From NCBI RefSeq assembly GCF_019049245.1, contig NZ_JAGMUK010000040.1, forward strand, positions 306,149 through 370,148: a stretch of 64,000 nt of DNA. The letters run 5' to 3'. Both the position numbers and the translations under genes were made by a program. This stretch comes from Streptomyces sp. AC555_RSS877. Lineage in GTDB: Bacteria; Actinomycetota; Actinomycetes; Streptomycetales; Streptomycetaceae. Below are positions 60,028 through 64,000 of the stretch, in pieces (position 1 is the first letter of the stretch; every line of letters starts with the position of its first letter). Below the pieces are notes generated by a model. The model was not told the origin of the DNA and did no database searches. It was given only the letters and a program-made list of their open reading frames with translations.

Positions 60028-61440
60028 TCAGCGGCCCTTGCGTACCCGGGCCGCCGCACGGGCTTCCGCGGTCTTGCGGGCCTCGGCGGCTTTGCGGGAC
60101 TCCTTCGCGGGACGGCCCGGGCGGGTGCCGATGCCGCGGAAAGGGGCGTTGCCGGCCTTCGGGCCGACCGGAGGGCGCTTCGCCCCGGTGAGGGCGGTCA
60201 GTTTCTCCTCGCCGGAGCGTACGTGTGTGACCGTCGGCCGGATTCCGGCGTCGGACATCATCCGGTTCACGTCGCGCTGCTGGTTGGGCGTGACCAGGGT
60301 GACCACGCTCCCGGACTCCCCGGCGCGCGCCGTGCGCCCACCCCGGTGCAGGTAGTCCTTGGCGTCGGCCGGCGGGTCGACGTTGACGACGAGGTCGAGC
60401 GCGTCGATGTGAATGCCCCGTGCCGCGACGTTGGTGGCCACCAGAACGGTGATCTCACCGTTCTTGAACTGGCCGAGCGTGTGCATGCGCTGCGGCTGCG
60501 ACTTCCCGCTGTGCAGGGCGGACGCCCGTACGCCGCTGGCCCGCAGGTGGCGGGTGAACTGGTCCACGCCGGCCTTGGTGTCCAGGAACATCAGCACCCG
60601 GCCGTCCCGCGCGGCGATTTCCGTCGCGGTCGCGTACTTGTCGGCGGCGTGGATGTTCAGCAGGTGGTGTTCCATCGTGGTGACCGAGCTCGCGAGCCGG
60701 TCGACCGACGCGAGCACCGGGTCGTTCAGGTGGTCGCGCACCAGCTGGTCGACGTTGCGGTCGAGGGTGGCCGAGAACAGCAGCCGCTGCCCGCCGGAGG
60801 GGAGCTGGTCCATGATGTCCGACACCTGCGGCAGGAATCCCAGGTCGCACATCTGGTCCGCCTCGTCCAGCACCGTGATCCGCACGTGGTTCAGGAGGCA
60901 GTCCCGGCGCGAGACCAGGTCGGCCAGCCGCCCCGGCGTCGCGATGACCACCTCCGCTCCGGTCTTCAGCAGTGCCGACTGCCGGTTGATCGACAGCCCG
61001 CCGACCACAGTCGCCAGTCGTACGTTCAGCACCTTCGCGTACGGCTCCAGCGCGTCGCTCACCTGCTGGGCGAGTTCCCGGGTCGGTACCAGGACCAGCG
61101 CGAGCGGCCGCTTCGACTCCGCTCGCACGCCTGCCGTCCGGACGAGCAGCGCAAGACCGAACGCCAGCGTCTTGCCGGAGCCGGTGCGTGCGCGGCCGAG
61201 GACGTCGCGGCCGGCCAGCGCGTTGGGCAGCGTCGCCGCCTGGATCGGGAAGGGTTCCGTCACCCCGAGGCCGGTCATCGTCTTCGTCAGCTCGGGCGGC
61301 AGCCCGAGCGCGTCGAAGGACGCGGCCGGCGGCAGGCCCGGGGCCACCGTCCGCGGCATCGAGAGTTCGCCCTGCGGCGCTGTCTCCCGCCGGGGCTTGC
61401 CGACACGGGGGAGCCCAGGGGTCGACGGCTTCGCGTTCAT
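60028..61440 (-). CDS. DEAD-box RNA helicase
   Basis: The 470-aa helicase has the full motif set: Q motif (GVTEPFPIQAATLP), ARTGSGKT (I), PTRELA (Ia), TPGR (Ib), DEAD (II), SAT (III), LMFLDTK (IV), VATNVAARGIHI (V) and HRGGRTARAG (VI). The C-terminal 60 residues are basic and Ala/Lys/Arg-rich, likely an RNA-binding tail. ATG 61440 has AAAGG. RhlE/CsdA-like proteins remodel RNA in cold shock and ribosome assembly. A hairpin lies in its leader. Confidence 0.9.
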   Translation of the reverse strand: MNAKPSTPGLPRVGKPRRETAPQGELSMPRTVAPGLPPAASFDALGLPPELTKTMTGLGVTEPFPIQAATLPNALAGRDVLGRARTGSGKTLAFGLALLVRTAGVRAESKRPLALVLVPTRELAQQVSDALEPYAKVLNVRLATVVGGLSINRQSALLKTGAEVVIATPGRLADLVSRRDCLLNHVRITVLDEADQMCDLGFLPQVSDIMDQLPSGGQRLLFSATLDRNVDQLVRDHLNDPVLASVDRLASSVTTMEHHLLNIHAADKYATATEIAARDGRVLMFLDTKAGVDQFTRHLRASGVRASALHSGKSQPQRMHTLGQFKNGEITVLVATNVAARGIHIDALDLVVNVDPPADAKDYLHRGGRTARAGESGSVVTLVTPNQQRDVNRMMSDAGIRPTVTHVRSGEEKLTALTGAKRPPVGPKAGNAPFRGIGTRPGRPAKESRKAAEARKTAEARAAARVRKGR

Positions 61441-61472
61441 GGGGAACCTTTCTGATCCGACGCCCGGAACAC

Positions 61473-61506
61473 GCCGGGGTCCGTACCCCTTGGTACGGAC
61501 CCCGGC
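61473..61506 (-). promoter_or_regulatory. Perfect hairpin in the helicase mRNA leader
   Basis: GCCGGGGTCCGTACC and its exact complement form a 15-bp stem with a 4-nt loop, 32 bp before the helicase start. No U run follows. A TAAAAT -10-like box lies further upstream (about 61532-61537 on the minus strand), so the hairpin would be transcribed. Confidence 0.55.
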
Positions 61507-61649
61507 GGTGTCGAAGCGTGCCCCCATTTTACCAGCGGGCGCCCGTGTGCCCGCCGGTCCGGTGGGCCCGTGCACCGTACCGGCGGGCCATCGCCGCCGC
61601 ACGACGGCGGACAGCTGATCGTCCGGGCGCGTCGGCAGGGTGCCGCCGG

Positions 61650-62564
61650 CTAGAAGCTGCCGTAGTTGACCTGCCAGGTCGGCAGGCCCATACGGCGCCA
61701 CACGGCGACGACGCGGTCGCGGTCGTCCAGGGAGACCCGCACCGCGAAGCGGTGGCGCACGTGCCGGTCGAAGAGCTCGGCCTTCACCACGTCGTCGCGG
61801 CGGCCGTCGCCGGCGGCGCGCATCCACAGCTCGTCGTACGGGACCTCGTGCGCACGCAACCACGCCTCCGTTCGCTCGCGGTGCTCCTCACCGCGGCCGG
61901 AGAGCAGGACGATGACATCGCCGTCGGCGCTCCGGAAGGAGTGCAGCGCCCCCCGCACCGACACGTTGAGCAGGTCTTCCTCGCAGCGCGTGAAGTCGTA
62001 GGGCCCCCGGGCACCCCGGAGGGCGAGCGTGCCGTCGATGTCGCACATGACCGCCGAGGGAAGCGCCGGGTCGGCGGTGTACGGCTCGAAGGAGGGCTCG
62101 TCGTTCAGCCACTGAGCGGTGAGCCGCCAGCCACCCCTGCGGGCCTTGGTGTGCTTGTCGGCGAGGATCCGGATGATCTCCTCGCCGACCGTCCTGTCCC
62201 GCTCGGCGTCGCGCCGTATGCACTCCTCCACCGGTACGTCGGTGAAGTCGTGCACGACGAAGGTGGCCAGGCCCGCCACCGCTGCCTTCAGCCGCTTCGG
62301 GATGTGCGGTGTCATGTGTGTGTTGTCCACCACGACGTCGAAACCGCCGTCGACGGCCGCCCGCACCGCCGCGTCCTGGACCGCCAGCACGGTCTGCTCG
62401 TGCGCGTACGACTGCCCGCGCTCGGGTGCCGGGATGTCGAGCATCGCCCGCAGGTCGTCGAGGTTGACGCGACGCATCCGGCCCTCGGACTCCGCCTGCA
62501 GTCCGCGCGCGGCGGTCGTCTTCCCCGAGGCGGGGAGCCCCGTCATGACGTGTACAACGGGCAC
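61650..62564 (-). CDS. T4-type polynucleotide kinase-phosphatase
   Basis: The 304-aa protein has an N-terminal P-loop kinase (GLPASGKTTAARGL, residues 9-22; DNTHMTP; RDRTVGEEIIRI lid) and a C-terminal HAD phosphatase (MCDIDGTLAL, then LSGRGEEHRE), the same order as T4 Pnkp. Such enzymes heal broken RNA ends, adding 5'-phosphate and removing 2',3'-cyclic or 3'-phosphates. GTG 62564 follows the RNA ligase stop by 2 bp, so the two are co-translated and probably act together. Confidence 0.87.
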   Translation of the reverse strand: MPVVHVMTGLPASGKTTAARGLQAESEGRMRRVNLDDLRAMLDIPAPERGQSYAHEQTVLAVQDAAVRAAVDGGFDVVVDNTHMTPHIPKRLKAAVAGLATFVVHDFTDVPVEECIRRDAERDRTVGEEIIRILADKHTKARRGGWRLTAQWLNDEPSFEPYTADPALPSAVMCDIDGTLALRGARGPYDFTRCEEDLLNVSVRGALHSFRSADGDVIVLLSGRGEEHRERTEAWLRAHEVPYDELWMRAAGDGRRDDVVKAELFDRHVRHRFAVRVSLDDRDRVVAVWRRMGLPTWQVNYGSF

Positions 62565-62566
62565 GG

Positions 62567-63775
62567 TCAGTTCTCCTCGTCGTTCTTGAACGGGTCGGAC
62601 GCCTCCGGCCGGGCGGAGCGATACGTGACGAGCTCGGTCGGGCGCCCGTCCAGGCGCAGGAACACGGCGGGGCGCAGTGCCGCGTCGGGCAGCGCACTCG
62701 CGGCGCGGGCGAAGGCTCCCCGGTCACCGACGAGCGGGGCCAGGGACCGGAACGCCTCGTCGATCGCACGCTCGCGGTCGTCCACCTGCTTCTCGATTCC
62801 CGCGATGACGCCGCGCACCCAGGCGTCGAACTCGTCGGGCACCTGCTCCAGCAGCGCGTCCAGGGGCCTGCCACCGGACGCGTCGATGTCCTGGGCCGAG
62901 CAGCCGAGCGCCTGGGCCACCTGCTTGGCGGGCAGGCCCGCGAACCGCTGGATGCCGTGACCGCGCCAGATGTCCCGCTCGGTCACCCCGGTGAGCACCT
63001 TGTGGAGCCGGACGTACTCGGCCAGCTTGGCCTTGGCCCGTACGCCCGAGGCGAAGCGCAGCACGAAGCCCTCCGCGTCGGTGCCCGTGGCCGCCCCTCC
63101 GCCGGGCAGCCGGTTGGCCTCGGCCATGGCCAGCAGCTCGGCGAGCGGCATGGGGGGCCAGACGGTGACCACCGAGCCGATGCCACGCCAGCCGGCCGCG
63201 GCCTCGGCCAGGGCGACCTCCGTGCCGTCCTTGCCGAACGCGGCCAGCAGCACCAGGTCACGACGGTCGCCGTAGTCGACGACGATCCGGTTCTGCGGGT
63301 ACAGGATCTCGGCGAGGTAGGTCACTCCGGGGACGAGCCCGGAGGTGTCCTTCCCGTCGAGCAGACGCTGCGCCCACGTGGCCTGGGTGCTGATGAACGA
63401 CCCCTTGGACGCGACCCGCCACCGGCCCGCGTAGTGGAAGACCACTGCCAGGCTGCCGTCGACCTTGTCGTACACCTCGAACGGTTCGTCGGGGAGGCCG
63501 GGCGCGTACGGCTGACCGGCCTCGTGCTCACCGACGTTGAAGAACTTCGGCAGCGGCAGCGCGACGACCTCACCGGTGGTGTCGTCGGCCACGAGGCCGC
63601 GGCAGCGCGTGGTCACCCGGTTCCACACCCGCTCGTACTGGCATGTCCTCGTGTACGTGTAGATGGACAGCGGCAGTTCCGGATGCGGCTTGCGCGTGAC
63701 GTGCCCCGCGTCGAGCGCTGCCGCCAACTCCTGCGGCGGCAGCAGCTCATGAAGAGTCAGGTAGGCCTGGCTCAT
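62567..63775 (-). CDS. T4 Rnl1-like RNA ligase
   Basis: The 402-aa ligase shows nucleotidyltransferase motif I in YDKVDGSLAVV (Lys for AMP), ASKGSFIS, motif IIIa in LAEILYPQNRIV, motif IV in DAEGFVLRF and motif V in RAKAKLAEYVRLH, followed by a helical C-terminal domain. This matches T4 RNA ligase 1-type enzymes that seal tRNA breaks. ATG 63775 has GGGAGGA. With the downstream kinase-phosphatase it forms a two-gene RNA repair cassette. Confidence 0.88.
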   Translation of the reverse strand: MSQAYLTLHELLPPQELAAALDAGHVTRKPHPELPLSIYTYTRTCQYERVWNRVTTRCRGLVADDTTGEVVALPLPKFFNVGEHEAGQPYAPGLPDEPFEVYDKVDGSLAVVFHYAGRWRVASKGSFISTQATWAQRLLDGKDTSGLVPGVTYLAEILYPQNRIVVDYGDRRDLVLLAAFGKDGTEVALAEAAAGWRGIGSVVTVWPPMPLAELLAMAEANRLPGGGAATGTDAEGFVLRFASGVRAKAKLAEYVRLHKVLTGVTERDIWRGHGIQRFAGLPAKQVAQALGCSAQDIDASGGRPLDALLEQVPDEFDAWVRGVIAGIEKQVDDRERAIDEAFRSLAPLVGDRGAFARAASALPDAALRPAVFLRLDGRPTELVTYRSARPEASDPFKNDEEN

Positions 63776-64000
63776 GTGTTCCTCCCCTTGCTGGTGCCTG
63801 ATTGTCACGTGCGGGGAGGGCCGGTGAACAGCGGTTTTGCTGCGGGTGCCGAGCACAGCGCGACGGACGCCCGTACGGCTCCGAACACGAGATGGCATAG
63901 TGGTCCCTCGGCGCCGACCGGTCCAACGTCGGTCCACGTGGGGGTGGTTGGGGATCGGGGCGATCCCACAGGCCGCGGCGGGAGGATCCGTACCCGCGAC
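63776..64000. other. Upstream region of the RNA-repair operon
   Basis: About 225 bp with no gene; it should carry the promoter of the ligase/kinase-phosphatase operon. No regulator-binding repeat is obvious. Confidence 0.4.

Overview
The window is chromosomal DNA of a high-GC actinomycete, almost certainly a Streptomyces. The signs are very high G+C with strong third-position bias, frequent GTG starts, many overlapping stop/start codons, and families such as GlxA, PP2C phosphatases, discoidin-domain secreted hydrolases and TctABC. No rRNA, tRNA, CRISPR array or intact insertion sequence was seen.

Region 1 (1-11.2 kb) is mixed housekeeping and accessory DNA: a 5'-cut HEAT-repeat protein, an erythromycin-esterase-like hydrolase divergent from a double MerR regulator, a secreted M19-type hydrolase with a discoidin domain, a TetR regulator, a saccharopine-dehydrogenase-like reductase, a GlxA/AraC regulator, a GNAT-like protein with an EamA transporter, and an Nramp Mn/Fe transporter.

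Region 2 (about 11.2-42 kb) is the main find: a catabolic island of about 28 genes. A palindrome of the form GTATGA-N3-TCATAC, complete or degenerate, precedes nearly every transcription unit. The island encodes a ring-cleaving VOC dioxygenase (MhqO/LinE type), an MhqD-like hydrolase, maleylacetate reductase, a PcaC-like decarboxylase plus a tandem CMD protein, a lactonase-like MBL enzyme, two beta-hydroxyacid dehydrogenases, two zinc alcohol dehydrogenases, three SDRs, two flavin monooxygenases of acyl-CoA-dehydrogenase fold, a flavin reductase fused to a GntR/FCD regulator, two VAO-type flavoprotein oxidases, a QorB-like quinone reductase, an Rbs-type ABC importer, three GntR/FCD regulators and one IclR regulator. 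I infer uptake and stepwise oxidation of a phenolic compound through a (hydro)quinone and ring cleavage to maleylacetate and 3-oxoadipate. The substrate cannot be read from sequence.

Region 3 (42-51.5 kb) holds a PP2C phosphatase, an orphan NitT-type binding protein, NAD-malic enzyme, an SMI1/KNR4 protein, and a LysR regulator divergent from tctCBA (tricarboxylate uptake). Region 4 (51.4-57.8 kb) is a scar: a frameshifted stress-protein gene, a truncated alpha/beta hydrolase, an alcohol dehydrogenase with an amber codon, an aldehyde dehydrogenase lacking its N-terminus, a second alcohol dehydrogenase fragment, an intact GH5 glycosidase with duplicated operator/leader, IS5-type transposase remnants and a mini-DinB fragment. 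Region 5 (57.8-64 kb) has a DUF4291 protein, a class II glutamine amidotransferase, a DEAD-box helicase with a leader hairpin, and a two-gene RNA-repair cassette (polynucleotide kinase-phosphatase plus T4 Rnl1-like ligase).
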